Source: Roseiarcus sp963721905
Lineage (GTDB): Bacteria; Pseudomonadota; Alphaproteobacteria; Rhizobiales; Beijerinckiaceae
Direction: 5' to 3'
NCBI GenBank assembly: GCA_963721905.1
Contig: CAVRMF010000008.1
Coordinates: 434,001 to 498,000 of the forward strand
DNA length: 64,000 bases
Below, piece after piece: positions 56,788-64,000 of the stretch. Below the pieces are notes generated by a model. That model was given only the letters and a program-made list of their open reading frames with translations. It did no database searches and was not told the origin of the DNA. A program made the translations under genes and the position numbers. Within the stretch, counting starts at the first letter, position 1. Every line of letters starts with the position of its first letter.

Positions 56788-58279
56788 TAGAGCAACGCCG
56801 CTCGCGGCCGTCGCCAGGATCAACAACGCGGAGCGGCTCGTCGGCGTCGACGCCGAAGCCGCACGGCTGGGCTTGAGCCCCGGCCTCTCGCTCGCGGATG
56901 CGCGCGCGCGCTTGCCCGTCCTCGTCGCCGTCGAGGCGGAGCCGGCGGAAGAGGCACGGCTTCTCGAGCGTTTGTGCGACTGGTGCTCCTGCTATACGCC
57001 GCTCGCCGCGCTCGATGGCGCCGACGGGCTCATGCTCGACATTTCCGGCGTCGCGCATCTCTTCGAGGGCGAAGCGGCGCTGGTTGAAGATTGCCTGAAA
57101 CGCCTCGCCGCGCAGGGGATTGCGGCCGTCGCCGGCGTCGCTGGCAATCCGTGCGCGGCCTCAGCGCTGGCGCGGTTTTCGAGCCAAAAAATCGCGCCCG
57201 AGATTTTAAGCGACAAGGCCTTCGCTAAGCTCTTCCACGACCTGCCGCTCGCGGCGCTCGGCCTCGACGACAAAACCGTCGCCGACATGGCGCGGGCGGG
57301 CCTGAGGCTGATCGGCGACATCGCGCTCAGGCCCCGTGCGCCGATCACGGCGCGGTTCGGGGCCATTCCGATGGCGCGGCTCGATGCGCTCAAAGGGCTC
57401 GAGCGCTCCTCGATCGCACCGCGTTTCATGCCCCCCGATTTCTGCGCCGAGCGTCGCTTCGCCTCGCCCATTGAGACACTCGAGGCGATCGAGGCGACTT
57501 TACGAAAACTCGCCGACGATCTCGTGGTGCTGCTCGAGCGTCAGGCCAAGGGCGCGAGACGAATTGAGCTCAGCCTCTATCGGGTCGACGGCGATGTGCG
57601 CCGCATCCGGGTCGGCGCCTCCCGGCCGCTGAACGAAGCGCGCGCGATCGCGCGGCTCTTCGCCGAGCGGTTGGCGAGCCCGCATGAGGAGGCGATCGAC
57701 GCTGGCTTCGGCGTCGACCTCATGCGCCTCTCGTGCCTAGCGGCTGAGCCGCTCGCGCCCTCGCAAGTTGAGCTCGACCGGGCGCACGAGGCCGAACGCG
57801 CGCGTGCTCTCGCCGACCTCATCGACCGCCTGAGCGCGCGGCTCGGCGCTCGCGCGGTGACGCGGCGCACGCTCGTCGAAGCGCATCTGCCCGAACAGGC
57901 CGAGGCGGCCGCGCCGGCGGCGCTCGGAGAGGCGCGGGCGCGCGGGGAGGGTCGAGGGGAGAGGACTACGGCCTTCGCAGGCGGCGCGCCGGCGCGGCCG
58001 CTCAGGCTCTTCGTCCGTCCCGAGCCGATCGAAGCGGTCGCCGAAGTGCCCGACGGGCCGCCATTACGCTTCCGCTGGCGGCGCGTCCTGCACGACGTCG
58101 CGGCGATCGAGGGCCCCGAACGCATCGCCGCCCCGTGGTGGCGCCGTCCCGACGCGCCGACGCGCGACTATTTTCGCGCCGAGGATTCCCACGGCCGCCG
58201 CTTCTGGCTCTACCGCGAAGGCCTCTGGGGCCGCGAGACGCTGAGAGCGAAATGGTTCGTGCACGGGGTTTTTGGGTAG
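56711..58279 (+). CDS. imuB: DNA polymerase Y-family protein ImuB
   Basis: A 522-residue inactive Y-family polymerase that links ImuA, DnaE2 and the beta clamp. RRFLSLWLPRLATDRARRL is the usual start. The palm region is AALDGADGLMLDISGVAHLF, where active Y-polymerases carry their catalytic acids, and the thumb has KTVADMARAGLRLIGDIALR. TTG 56711 has GAGGAGAGGA upstream and is the likely start. The C-terminus RRFWLYREGLWG is intact. A palindromic repeat begins directly after the stop. Confidence 0.92.
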   Translation: MTIRRFLSLWLPRLATDRARRLNRVDRATPLAAVARINNAERLVGVDAEAARLGLSPGLSLADARARLPVLVAVEAEPAEEARLLERLCDWCSCYTPLAALDGADGLMLDISGVAHLFEGEAALVEDCLKRLAAQGIAAVAGVAGNPCAASALARFSSQKIAPEILSDKAFAKLFHDLPLAALGLDDKTVADMARAGLRLIGDIALRPRAPITARFGAIPMARLDALKGLERSSIAPRFMPPDFCAERRFASPIETLEAIEATLRKLADDLVVLLERQAKGARRIELSLYRVDGDVRRIRVGASRPLNEARAIARLFAERLASPHEEAIDAGFGVDLMRLSCLAAEPLAPSQVELDRAHEAERARALADLIDRLSARLGARAVTRRTLVEAHLPEQAEAAAPAALGEARARGEGRGERTTAFAGGAPARPLRLFVRPEPIEAVAEVPDGPPLRFRWRRVLHDVAAIEGPERIAAPWWRRPDAPTRDYFRAEDSHGRRFWLYREGLWGRETLRAKWFVHGVFG

Positions 58280-58280
58280 G

Positions 58281-58349
58281 GGGGAAGGGCGCTCCCTTCG
58301 CCCCGCTTGCGGGGAGAAGGTGGCCGGCGCAGCCGGCCGGATGAGGGCA
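58281..58349. repeat. Palindromic repeat, family C copy 1
   Basis: Hairpin units CCGCTTGCGGGGAGAAGG and GGCCGGCGCAGCCGGCC end in ATGAGGGC. Relatives are at 58439-58491, 58978-59030 and, in frame, within dnaE2 at about 61578-61737. It starts one base after the imuB stop. Confidence 0.75.
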
Positions 58350-58365
58350 TGTAGAGGAGACTCGT

Positions 58366-58497
58366 ATGCGCAGCGACATCCCCAATTCCGCCAAGTCTCG
58401 CGCTCGCGCGATGCGCTCGTTAGCGCGCCTTACGTCGCGGACCCCTCATCCGGCGCTTCGCGCCACCTTCTCCCGCAAGGGGAGAAGGGGCAGCTAA
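58366..58497 (+). pseudogene. DUF559-like N-terminal fragment with a repeat-encoded tail
   Basis: ATG 58366 has GGAGA upstream. The first 18 residues (MRSDIPNSAKSRARAMRS) resemble the DUF559 N-terminus. From about residue 27 the ORF is encoded by the family C repeat (TPHPALRATFSRKGRRGS) and stops at 58497. A complete DUF559 gene starts 19 bases later. It looks like an older copy cut by repeat insertion. Confidence 0.5.
58439..58491. repeat. Palindromic repeat, family C copy 2
   Basis: CCCTCATCCGGCGCTTCGCG, then CCACCTTCTCCCGCAAGGGG and AGAAGGGG. The hairpins are GGCGCTTCGCGCC and CTTCTCCCGCAAGGGGAGAAG. It supplies the tail of the DUF559-like fragment. Confidence 0.75.
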
Positions 58498-58515
58498 CGA
58501 GAGGACGAAGCGATC

Positions 58516-58878
58516 ATGACGACGCATCACCGTTTGATCCCTCCGGGCGCTACGTCCCGCGCTCGCACGCTGCGCGCGCATGAAACGGATGCCGAAAGGG
58601 CGCTTTGGCGTCTGTTGCGCGATCGGCGGTTGCAATCGACGAAGTGGCGACGACAAGTTCCTATTGGCGTCTACGTCGTCGATTTCGTCTGCTTCGAGCA
58701 TCGACTCATCGTCGAATGCGACGGCTTTCAACATGCCGACAATCGTCGCGGCGTTCGGCGCGATGCCTGGCTTCGTGCACAGGGCTTTGCGATCGCGCGG
58801 TTTTGGAACCACGAAATCATGCGTGAACGAGAGAGCGTGCTGAGCACAATTCTTGCCCGGTGCGGTCTGCCATGGTGA
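58516..58878 (+). CDS. DUF559 domain protein (Vsr/PD-D/ExK endonuclease-like)
   Basis: A 120-residue protein of the DUF559 family. The helical start AHETDAERALWRLLRDRRLQ is followed by a nuclease-like core: GVYVVDFVCFEHRLIVECDG, then FQHADNRRGVRRDAWL, with the acidic D...E-x-D-G-x-Q-H pattern, and AIARFWNHEIMRER. Such proteins are related to Vsr-type endonucleases and often lie near mobile or repeat-rich DNA. The gene interrupts the usual imuB-dnaE2 spacing. A C-terminal remnant of another copy is at 26477. Confidence 0.8.
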   Translation: MTTHHRLIPPGATSRARTLRAHETDAERALWRLLRDRRLQSTKWRRQVPIGVYVVDFVCFEHRLIVECDGFQHADNRRGVRRDAWLRAQGFAIARFWNHEIMRERESVLSTILARCGLPW

Positions 58879-58977
58879 AGCAGCGCCGTGAGATCCCCCT
58901 CTCCCCTTGCGGAAGAGGGGTTAGGGGTGAGGGGTCCGGCGCCGTCAGGCGCCTCTTCGTCGCGCGCCTTGCGGCGC

Positions 58978-59030
58978 TGACCTCTCATCCGTCGCCTTCG
59001 GCGCCACCTTCTCCCGCAAGCGGGAGAAGG
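58978..59030. repeat. Palindromic repeat, family C copy 3, carrying the dnaE2 ribosome site
   Basis: CCTCTCATCCGTCGCCTTCG and the hairpin CTTCTCCCGCAAGCGGGAGAAG end three bases before the GTG start of dnaE2. The GGGAGAAGG at 59022-59030 is the only Shine-Dalgarno candidate. It lies in the 3' arm of the hairpin. A looser C/G-rich repeat is at 58890-58935. Confidence 0.75.
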
Positions 59031-59032
59031 GC

Positions 59033-62000
59033 GTGATCCGCCTCGAGCCGCGCTTCGCCGAATTGGCGGCGATGACGAATTTTTCGTTTCTGCGCGGGGC
59101 CTCGCATCCCGAGGAGATGGTCGCGCGCGCCGCCGAGCTCGGGCTCGCCGGCGTCGGGATCGCCGATCGCAATACGCTGGCGGGCGTCGTGCGCGCGCAT
59201 ATATTCGCGCGCGAGAACAAGGCGGCGATTGCAGGCATGCGCGTCGTTCCCGGCGCGCGGCTCGCCTTCATCGACGGCGCGCCGGACGTGCTCGCTTATC
59301 CGAAAGACCGCGCAGCTTATGGCCGGCTCTGCCGGATCCTGACGGCGGGAAACCTGCGCGCGCCCAAGGGCGAATGTTGGCTGCATATTGAGGATTTGAT
59401 CGAGCATGGCGAGGGGCTGCAGGTCGTGGCGCTTCGTCCCACGCGTCCCCTCCCCCAAAAGGGCGTTCGAGAGAACGCCCGTCTTTCGACGGGCTATGGC
59501 GGGGGAGGGTTAGGGAGGGGGGTCGCACGGACCCATCGAGAGAGTCTCGGTCAAGCCGAGAACGGCGAGCGCGGCGCGACCCCCGACTCCGGCCCTCCCC
59601 CACAAGGGGGGAGGGAGGGTGCTCATCTCTCCCTTCTCCACGAGGCCTTCGGCTCGCGGCTCTGGATCGGCGCGAGCCTGACTTATGGCGGGGACATGCG
59701 TGGCGGTCTCGCGCGGCTCGCGGCGCTGGCGCGAATGCTGGGCGCGCCGCTCATCGCGACCAACGATGCGCTCATGCACGCGCCCGAACGGCGCGCGCTC
59801 GCCGACGTCGTCGCCTGCATTCGCGAAGGCGCGATGCTCGAGGCGGCGGGGCGCCTCACCCAGGCCAACGCCGAGCGCCATCTCAAAAGCCCGCGCGAGA
59901 TGGCGCGGCTCTTCGCCGAGGCGCCCGAGGCCATCGAAGAGACGATCCGCTTTCTCGACGGCCTCTCCTTCAGCCTCGACGAGCTCGCCCATTGCTATCC
60001 GGAAGAGCTCCGCGAAGGCCATGCGACGCCCCAGGCCGCGCTCGAAGCCTTCGCTCTCGAGGGCGCCCGCGCGCGCTATCCCGAGGGCGTCCCGGAGCGG
60101 ACGCGCGAGGCGCTCGCCCATGAGCTCGCGCTGATCGCCTCGCTCGATTACGCGCCCTATTTTCTCACCGTGCACGACATCGTGCGCTTCGCCCGCACGC
60201 GCGGCATCCTCTGCCAGGGCCGCGGCTCGGCGGCCAATTCGGCGGTCTGCTTTTGCCTTGGCGTCACCGAGGTCGATCCGGCGCGCTTCGATCTCCTGTT
60301 CGAACGCTTCGTCTCGCCCGAGCGCAACGAGCCGCCCGACATCGACGTCGACTTCGAGCACGAGCGGCGCGAGGAGGTGATCCAGTACATCTACCAGCGC
60401 TACGGGCGCGAGCGCGCCGGGCTCGCGGCGGCAGTCACGACCTATCGCACGCGCTCGGCGATCCGCGAGACGGCCAAGGTCTTCGGCCTCTCGGACGACG
60501 TGATCACGGCGCTCAACGGGACCGCCTGGGGCCACGGTTCGACGCCGATCGACGGGACCCGTGTGCGCTCGGCCGGGCTCGATCCCGCCGATCCGACGCT
60601 CGCGCTTGCTTTGAGGATGGCTGAGGAACTGATCGGCTTTCCACGCCATCTGACCCAGCACAGCGGCGGCTTCGTCATCACCCGCGACCGGCTCGATGAG
60701 GTCGCGCCGATCATGAACGCGGCGATGGAGGACCGCACGACGATCGAATGGGACAAGGACGATCTCGACGCGCTCGGCCTCCTCAAGATCGACGTGCTCG
60801 CGCTCGGCATGCTGACCGCGCTGGCGAAGGGCTTCGATCTTCTCGACAGGCATTACGGCGAGCGCCTGACGCTCGCGACGCTTCCGCCCGAGGAGGCATG
60901 CGTCTATGCGATGATCCAGCGCGCCGACACGATCGGCGTGTTCCAGATCGAAAGCCGGGCGCAGATGTCGATGCTGCCGCGGCTGAAGCCGGCGACGTTT
61001 TACGATCTCGTCATCGAGGTCGCGATCGTGCGTCCCGGCCCGATCCAGGGCGACATGGTCCATCCTTACTTGCGCCGCCGGCAGGGCCTCGAGGAGGTCG
61101 TCTATCCCTCGCGCGAACTGGAGGCGGTCCTGCAGAAGACGCTTGGCGTGCCGCTCTTCCAGGAGCAGGCGATGAAGATCGCCATCGTCGCGGCCGGTTT
61201 CACGCCGGCGGAGGCCGATCGCCTGAGGCGCGCGATGGCGACGTTCCGCCGCGTCGGCACGATTCAGACCTTCAAGGACAAGATGGTCGAGGGCATGACG
61301 GTGAGGGGTTATGACCGCGAATTCGCCGAGCGCTGCTTCCGCCAGATCGAGGGTTTCGGCGAATACGGCTTTCCGGAGAGCCATGCGGCGAGCTTCGCGC
61401 TCCTGGTCTACGCCTCGTGCTGGATGAAATGCCGCTATCCCGACGTCTTCGCCGCCGCCATGCTCAATTCCCAGCCGCTCGGCTTCTACGCCCCCGCGCA
61501 GCTGGTGCGCGACGCGCGCGAGCACAGCGTCGAAGTCAGCGAGGTCGACGTCAACCTGTCGGACTGGGACTGCACGCTGGAGCCCCTTCCCCCCGCACAG
61601 CGGGGGGAAGGTGTCGCGAAGCGCCGGATGAGGGGCGGCGCGGACCTTTCCGGAGAGGACAGCGCAGCCCCTCATCCGCCCTTCGGGCACCTTCTCCCCG
61701 TTTCACGGGGCGAAGGGGAGCGTCGCATTCACCCCCGCCACGCTTCGATGGTCGACGCCATCCGCACGACCCATGCCGTGCGACTGGGCTTAAGACAGAT
61801 CATCGGCGTCAGGGAGGAGGACATGCGCCGGCTCGCGGAGCGGCGCGGCCAGGGCTATGACTCGGTGCGCGATCTCTGGCTCAGGAGCGGCCTGAGCTCG
61901 GCCGTGCTCGAGCGGCTCGCCGACGCCGACGCGTTCCGCTCGCTCGGCCTCGACCGGCGCCAGGCTTTATGGGCGGTGCGCGGCCTCGATCGGGTCGGCG

Positions 62001-62668
62001 ACCAGGACGATCTGCCGCTGTTCTCCGTCTCGCGGCCGGCGCGCGAGACGGAGCCGGACGCGAGATTATCGCCGATGCCGCTCGGCGCGCATGTGGTCGA
62101 GGACTACCGGCGCTTATCTCTCTCGCTGAAGGCTCACCCGACCTCGTTCATGCGCGCCCGCCTCGCCGCGCGCGGCGTCACGCGCTCGGATGCGCTTGCC
62201 CACATCAGGAGCGGCGAGCGCGCGACCGTTGCCGGCCTCGTGCTGGTGCGCCAGCGGCCCGGCACCGCCAAGGGCGTCATCTTCATGACGCTGGAGGACG
62301 AGGCGGGCGTCGCCAATGTGATCGTCTGGCCGAAGGCGTTCGAGCGCTTGCGCGCGATCGTGCTCGGCGCGCGTTTCGTCGCCGTGACCGGCAAGCTGCA
62401 GAACGAGCAGGGCGTCATCCACATCGTCGCCGACCGCATGGCCGATCTGACGCCGATGCTGGGGCTTCTGTCGGAAGCGGGCGCAACGATTGCGACGACG
62501 GCCCGCGCCGACGAGGTGCGCCGGCCGCAAACGACCATGGCGCAGAAGCGCCAGGGCAATCGTTTCGCGCAAACCCCGCGCCTCGACGACCCGGGCGCGC
62601 CGCCTGTCGCCACGCTCGACGGCGCCGAGGTCAAGCGCGCGATGCCGGCGGGACGCAATTTCCGGTGA
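59033..62668 (+). CDS. dnaE2: Error-prone DNA polymerase DnaE2 (ImuC) with two repeat-encoded insertions
   Basis: A 1211-residue C-family polymerase for SOS translesion synthesis. The PHP domain opens with AELAAMTNFSFLRGASHPEE and IADRNTLAGVVRAH. The palm has FARTRGILCQGRGSAANSAV and the catalytic acids in NEPPDIDVDFEHERREE. The fingers have VIEVAIVRPGPIQGDMVHPY, and the OB domain is near 1060-1150. Residues about 137-199 and 850-901 have no counterpart in the family; both are encoded by palindromic repeats. Without them the length (about 1096) is normal. The GTG start uses a ribosome site in a repeat. A DUF559 gene separates it from imuB. Confidence 0.92.
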   Translation: MIRLEPRFAELAAMTNFSFLRGASHPEEMVARAAELGLAGVGIADRNTLAGVVRAHIFARENKAAIAGMRVVPGARLAFIDGAPDVLAYPKDRAAYGRLCRILTAGNLRAPKGECWLHIEDLIEHGEGLQVVALRPTRPLPQKGVRENARLSTGYGGGGLGRGVARTHRESLGQAENGERGATPDSGPPPQGGREGAHLSLLHEAFGSRLWIGASLTYGGDMRGGLARLAALARMLGAPLIATNDALMHAPERRALADVVACIREGAMLEAAGRLTQANAERHLKSPREMARLFAEAPEAIEETIRFLDGLSFSLDELAHCYPEELREGHATPQAALEAFALEGARARYPEGVPERTREALAHELALIASLDYAPYFLTVHDIVRFARTRGILCQGRGSAANSAVCFCLGVTEVDPARFDLLFERFVSPERNEPPDIDVDFEHERREEVIQYIYQRYGRERAGLAAAVTTYRTRSAIRETAKVFGLSDDVITALNGTAWGHGSTPIDGTRVRSAGLDPADPTLALALRMAEELIGFPRHLTQHSGGFVITRDRLDEVAPIMNAAMEDRTTIEWDKDDLDALGLLKIDVLALGMLTALAKGFDLLDRHYGERLTLATLPPEEACVYAMIQRADTIGVFQIESRAQMSMLPRLKPATFYDLVIEVAIVRPGPIQGDMVHPYLRRRQGLEEVVYPSRELEAVLQKTLGVPLFQEQAMKIAIVAAGFTPAEADRLRRAMATFRRVGTIQTFKDKMVEGMTVRGYDREFAERCFRQIEGFGEYGFPESHAASFALLVYASCWMKCRYPDVFAAAMLNSQPLGFYAPAQLVRDAREHSVEVSEVDVNLSDWDCTLEPLPPAQRGEGVAKRRMRGGADLSGEDSAAPHPPFGHLLPVSRGEGERRIHPRHASMVDAIRTTHAVRLGLRQIIGVREEDMRRLAERRGQGYDSVRDLWLRSGLSSAVLERLADADAFRSLGLDRRQALWAVRGLDRVGDQDDLPLFSVSRPARETEPDARLSPMPLGAHVVEDYRRLSLSLKAHPTSFMRARLAARGVTRSDALAHIRSGERATVAGLVLVRQRPGTAKGVIFMTLEDEAGVANVIVWPKAFERLRAIVLGARFVAVTGKLQNEQGVIHIVADRMADLTPMLGLLSEAGATIATTARADEVRRPQTTMAQKRQGNRFAQTPRLDDPGAPPVATLDGAEVKRAMPAGRNFR
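59441..59629. repeat. In-frame repeat insertion 1 in dnaE2
   Basis: Composite of palindromic units: CCCCTCCCCC and GGGGGAGGGTTAGGGAGGGG, with CCCGTCTTTCGACGGG between them (the hairpin also found in the family-A copy at 22529), and CCTCCCCCACAAGGGGGGAGG at the end. It stays open in the dnaE2 frame and adds about 63 Gly/Arg/Pro-rich residues to the PHP domain region. Confidence 0.7.
61578..61737. repeat. In-frame repeat insertion 2 in dnaE2
   Basis: Two family C units in opposite orientation: CCTTCCCCCCGCACAGCGGG with GCGCCGGATGAGGG, then CCCTCATCCGCCCTTCGGGC with CACCTTCTCCCCG. They leave the frame open and add about 52 residues between SDWDCTLE and the HAVRLGLRQI segment. Confidence 0.75.
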
Positions 62669-62689
62669 TGGTCGCGCGAGCGCCATGAA

Positions 62690-63027
62690 ATGGCGATGGT
62701 CGCCTCGGCATCGGTAATTGGCGTGGCCGTGGAGCCGATGGCATAGTCGGCCCGCGTCTTGAACCGATAGGCGGCGCCTAGAAAGGTCACGAGGTCGCGT
62801 CCGATACGCGGCTCGGTCCTCGCCAGCCGGGTAAATTCGCTACGGACGCCCCGGTGCGTCTTCGCCACCTTGCCGCTTTGCCCGAAGATGTAAGCCTCGG
62901 CGGCATGGAATGCGGCAACGTAGGCTTAGCGCGCGGCGACATGGGACAAGGGCAACGCTGCAATCTTCCGGGCGTCGGCAAGCGTGGCGCGGGCGTTCAC
63001 AAGATAATCGGCGGTTTCGGCCTTCAT
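62690..63027 (-). pseudogene. HEPN-domain (HepT-like) gene with an internal stop
   Basis: ATG 63027 overlaps the upstream nucleotidyltransferase stop (ATGA). The frame gives MKAETADYLVNARATLADAR, KIAALPLSHVAAR, then TAA at codon 34 (62926-62928), then AYVAAFHAAEAYIFGQSGKV and AKTHRGVRSEFTRLARTEP. This is a HEPN protein in which a conserved Glu codon (GAA) has probably become TAA. The end of the gene merges with the dnaE2 3' flank. It would be the toxin half of a MNT-HEPN pair. Confidence 0.65.
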
Positions 63028-63267
63028 AAATCCAGGCCGTCCTTGCGGAGCTCGTGCATGAAGCCGGTGCGTTCGCGATAGGCCCCGGCAGGAAAGGGGG
63101 TGGCGGAAATGACTGCGCCTGTGTCCAATAGAATATCGGTGCTGACGGCGGCAAGACGAAAGCTCTCGGCAGTGAACGTGCCAACGTCTTCGAGAAAAAC
63201 GGCAATGTCGTAATCGGAATCCGGCTTTCGCATCGCCGCGCGCGCGAGAGCCAAAGAGGACGACACG
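63024..63267 (-). pseudogene. Truncated, frameshifted MNT-type nucleotidyltransferase gene
   Basis: One frame reads VVLFGSRARGDA (63267 to about 63230), the GSxxR nucleotidyltransferase motif. After a frameshift the next frame reads KPDSDYDIAVFLEDVGTF, with the DxD metal ligands, and continues to RERTGFMHELRKDGLDL and stop. The N-terminal part upstream of VVLFGS is gone. It would be the antitoxin (MntA-like) partner of the HEPN gene, with which it overlaps by four bases. Confidence 0.6.
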
Positions 63268-63272
63268 CTATT

Positions 63273-63784
63273 CCCAACGCCAGATAAAGCGCGCCGCCGC
63301 CGAGATCGCCGACCAGCGTCAATGGCGGCGTCGGCGGCTGACCCTTGCGACCGATCGCAGCCAGTGCGCCGGTGAGCGCGATATAGTTGAGATCGTGCGC
63401 AGCGGCCGTCGCGAGCGGGCCGGACTGGCCCCAGCCGGTCATGCGGCCACAGACCAGCCGGGGATTTCTCGCGAGGCACGCATCGGGACCAAGGCCCAGC
63501 CGCTCCGCGACGCCGGGACGGTAACCCTCGATCAACCCGTCCGCTTCCTCGACCAGCGACAGCACGAAGCCCACGCCGGCCGGACTTATGAGATCGACGG
63601 CGATCTGCTCGCGTCCGCGCAGCAAGAGGTTATATTTGAGCGGCCGCGGAAACCCCAAATTCGAGGGCGTCTTGCGCTCGATGCGGAGCACCGTCGCGCC
63701 GAGGTCTGCAAGCGTCATCGCGCACATCGGACCCGGGCCGATTCCGGCCAGTTCGACGATCTTCACGCCCGCCAGCGGTCCCAT
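63273..63784 (-). pseudogene. CaiB/BaiF CoA-transferase (alpha-methylacyl-CoA racemase-like) N-terminal fragment
   Basis: From ATG 63784, MGPLAGVKIVELAGIGPGPM, then TLADLGATVLRIERKTP and GRMTGWGQSGPLATAAAHDL match the first 170 residues of alpha-methylacyl-CoA racemase, including the His-Asp of AHDLNYIALTGALAAI. At about residue 171 (GGGALYLALG) homology ends and the MNT remnant begins six bases later. The second half of the enzyme is missing, so it cannot be active. Confidence 0.7.
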
Positions 63785-63930
63785 TGCGGCTCCTTTCGCA
63801 CGCGGAAAATCGCTCCATTACGAGGCAATTCTTTTGTCGCGCGAAACGACGGTCGAGGCCACACATCCATGTTTGCGCCGAGGGCGTCGCCGGGCGTTGC
63901 GAAAGCGCGACGGCGGGTCCGTCTTACGCT

Positions 63931-63993
63931 AGACAGTCCTCCTACGTCACGGGAACCGCACTGGCGGTGGACGGAGGTCGGTCGTACCACTGA
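63931..63993 (+). pseudogene. C-terminal scrap of an SDR gene
   Basis: The frame ends QSSYVTGTALAVDGGRSYH and a stop. SSYVTGTALAVDGG is the standard C-terminal motif of classical short-chain dehydrogenases. The upstream sequence in this frame is unrelated, so only about 20 residues remain. Confidence 0.55.
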
Positions 63994-64000
63994 GACGCGT

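Noticed and set aside
59510..61690. 726-codon minus-strand frame opposite dnaE2
   Set aside because: Antisense shadow; DnaE2 motifs on the plus strand are complete.

Overview
The window looks like chromosomal DNA of a free-living alphaproteobacterium, most probably of the Hyphomicrobiales (Rhizobiales), perhaps near Beijerinckiaceae or Methylocystaceae. The pointers are the high GC content, a ctrA gene behind a promoter rich in GANTC sites, a LexA box of the alphaproteobacterial direct-repeat type in front of imuA-imuB-dnaE2, a three-gene proton-translocating transhydrogenase, a small heat-shock gene with a ROSE-like thermometer, and many short palindromic repeats of the rhizobial kind. The genus cannot be fixed from the sequence alone. 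I saw no rRNA, tRNA or CRISPR array.

Layout. 1-5.4 kb: end of a HAD dehalogenase gene, a membrane PDZ/GAF sensor, an acetyltransferase, a chimeric small ORF and the Kup potassium transporter. 5.7-8 kb: a small membrane protein, then the glutathione-dependent formaldehyde pair frmA-gfa, both with damaged starts. 8-13 kb: a catabolic-looking set (alpha/beta hydrolase, hydroxyisobutyrate-dehydrogenase-like enzyme, SMP-30 lactonase, cupin, flavin-dependent oxidoreductase). 13-22.5 kb: secreted proteins, a frameshifted papain-like protease, a PQQ-type sugar dehydrogenase, a fused 5-oxoprolinase, an aldo/keto reductase, DUF427 and an SDR. 22.6-28.9 kb: stress and envelope genes (cbpM-cbpA, cspA, glycine-zipper proteins, a BON-LysM protein, a class III cyclase, a LytM factor). 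28.9-32 kb: pntAA-pntAB-pntB. 32-35.4 kb: fliJ and ctrA, divergent, with an IS1380 element between them. 35.4-41.6 kb: gltB-gltD glutamate synthase. 42-52.8 kb: an aldolase-type lyase, hsp20, META, DoxDA and BON proteins, an unusual cold-shock protein, and a cyclic-nucleotide-domain/thioredoxin-reductase-like fusion with a UBP zinc finger. 53-63.9 kb: enolase, a secreted carbonic anhydrase, the SOS mutagenesis cassette imuA-imuB-dnaE2, and a patch of gene wreckage.

Two themes recur. First, several families of short palindromic repeats sit between genes and inside them: they supply stop codons to two genes, the probable ribosome-binding site of dnaE2, and two in-frame insertions of about 50-60 residues within DnaE2. 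Second, there is much gene decay: remnants of Mrr, DUF559, ParE, MNT/HEPN, MutS-like, CaiB-like and SDR genes, and four or five apparent frameshifts. The clearest anomaly is a 95-bp inversion that flips the original start codon and first 14 codons of frmA. Some of these lesions may be sequencing or assembly errors, so read mapping should come before biological interpretation.
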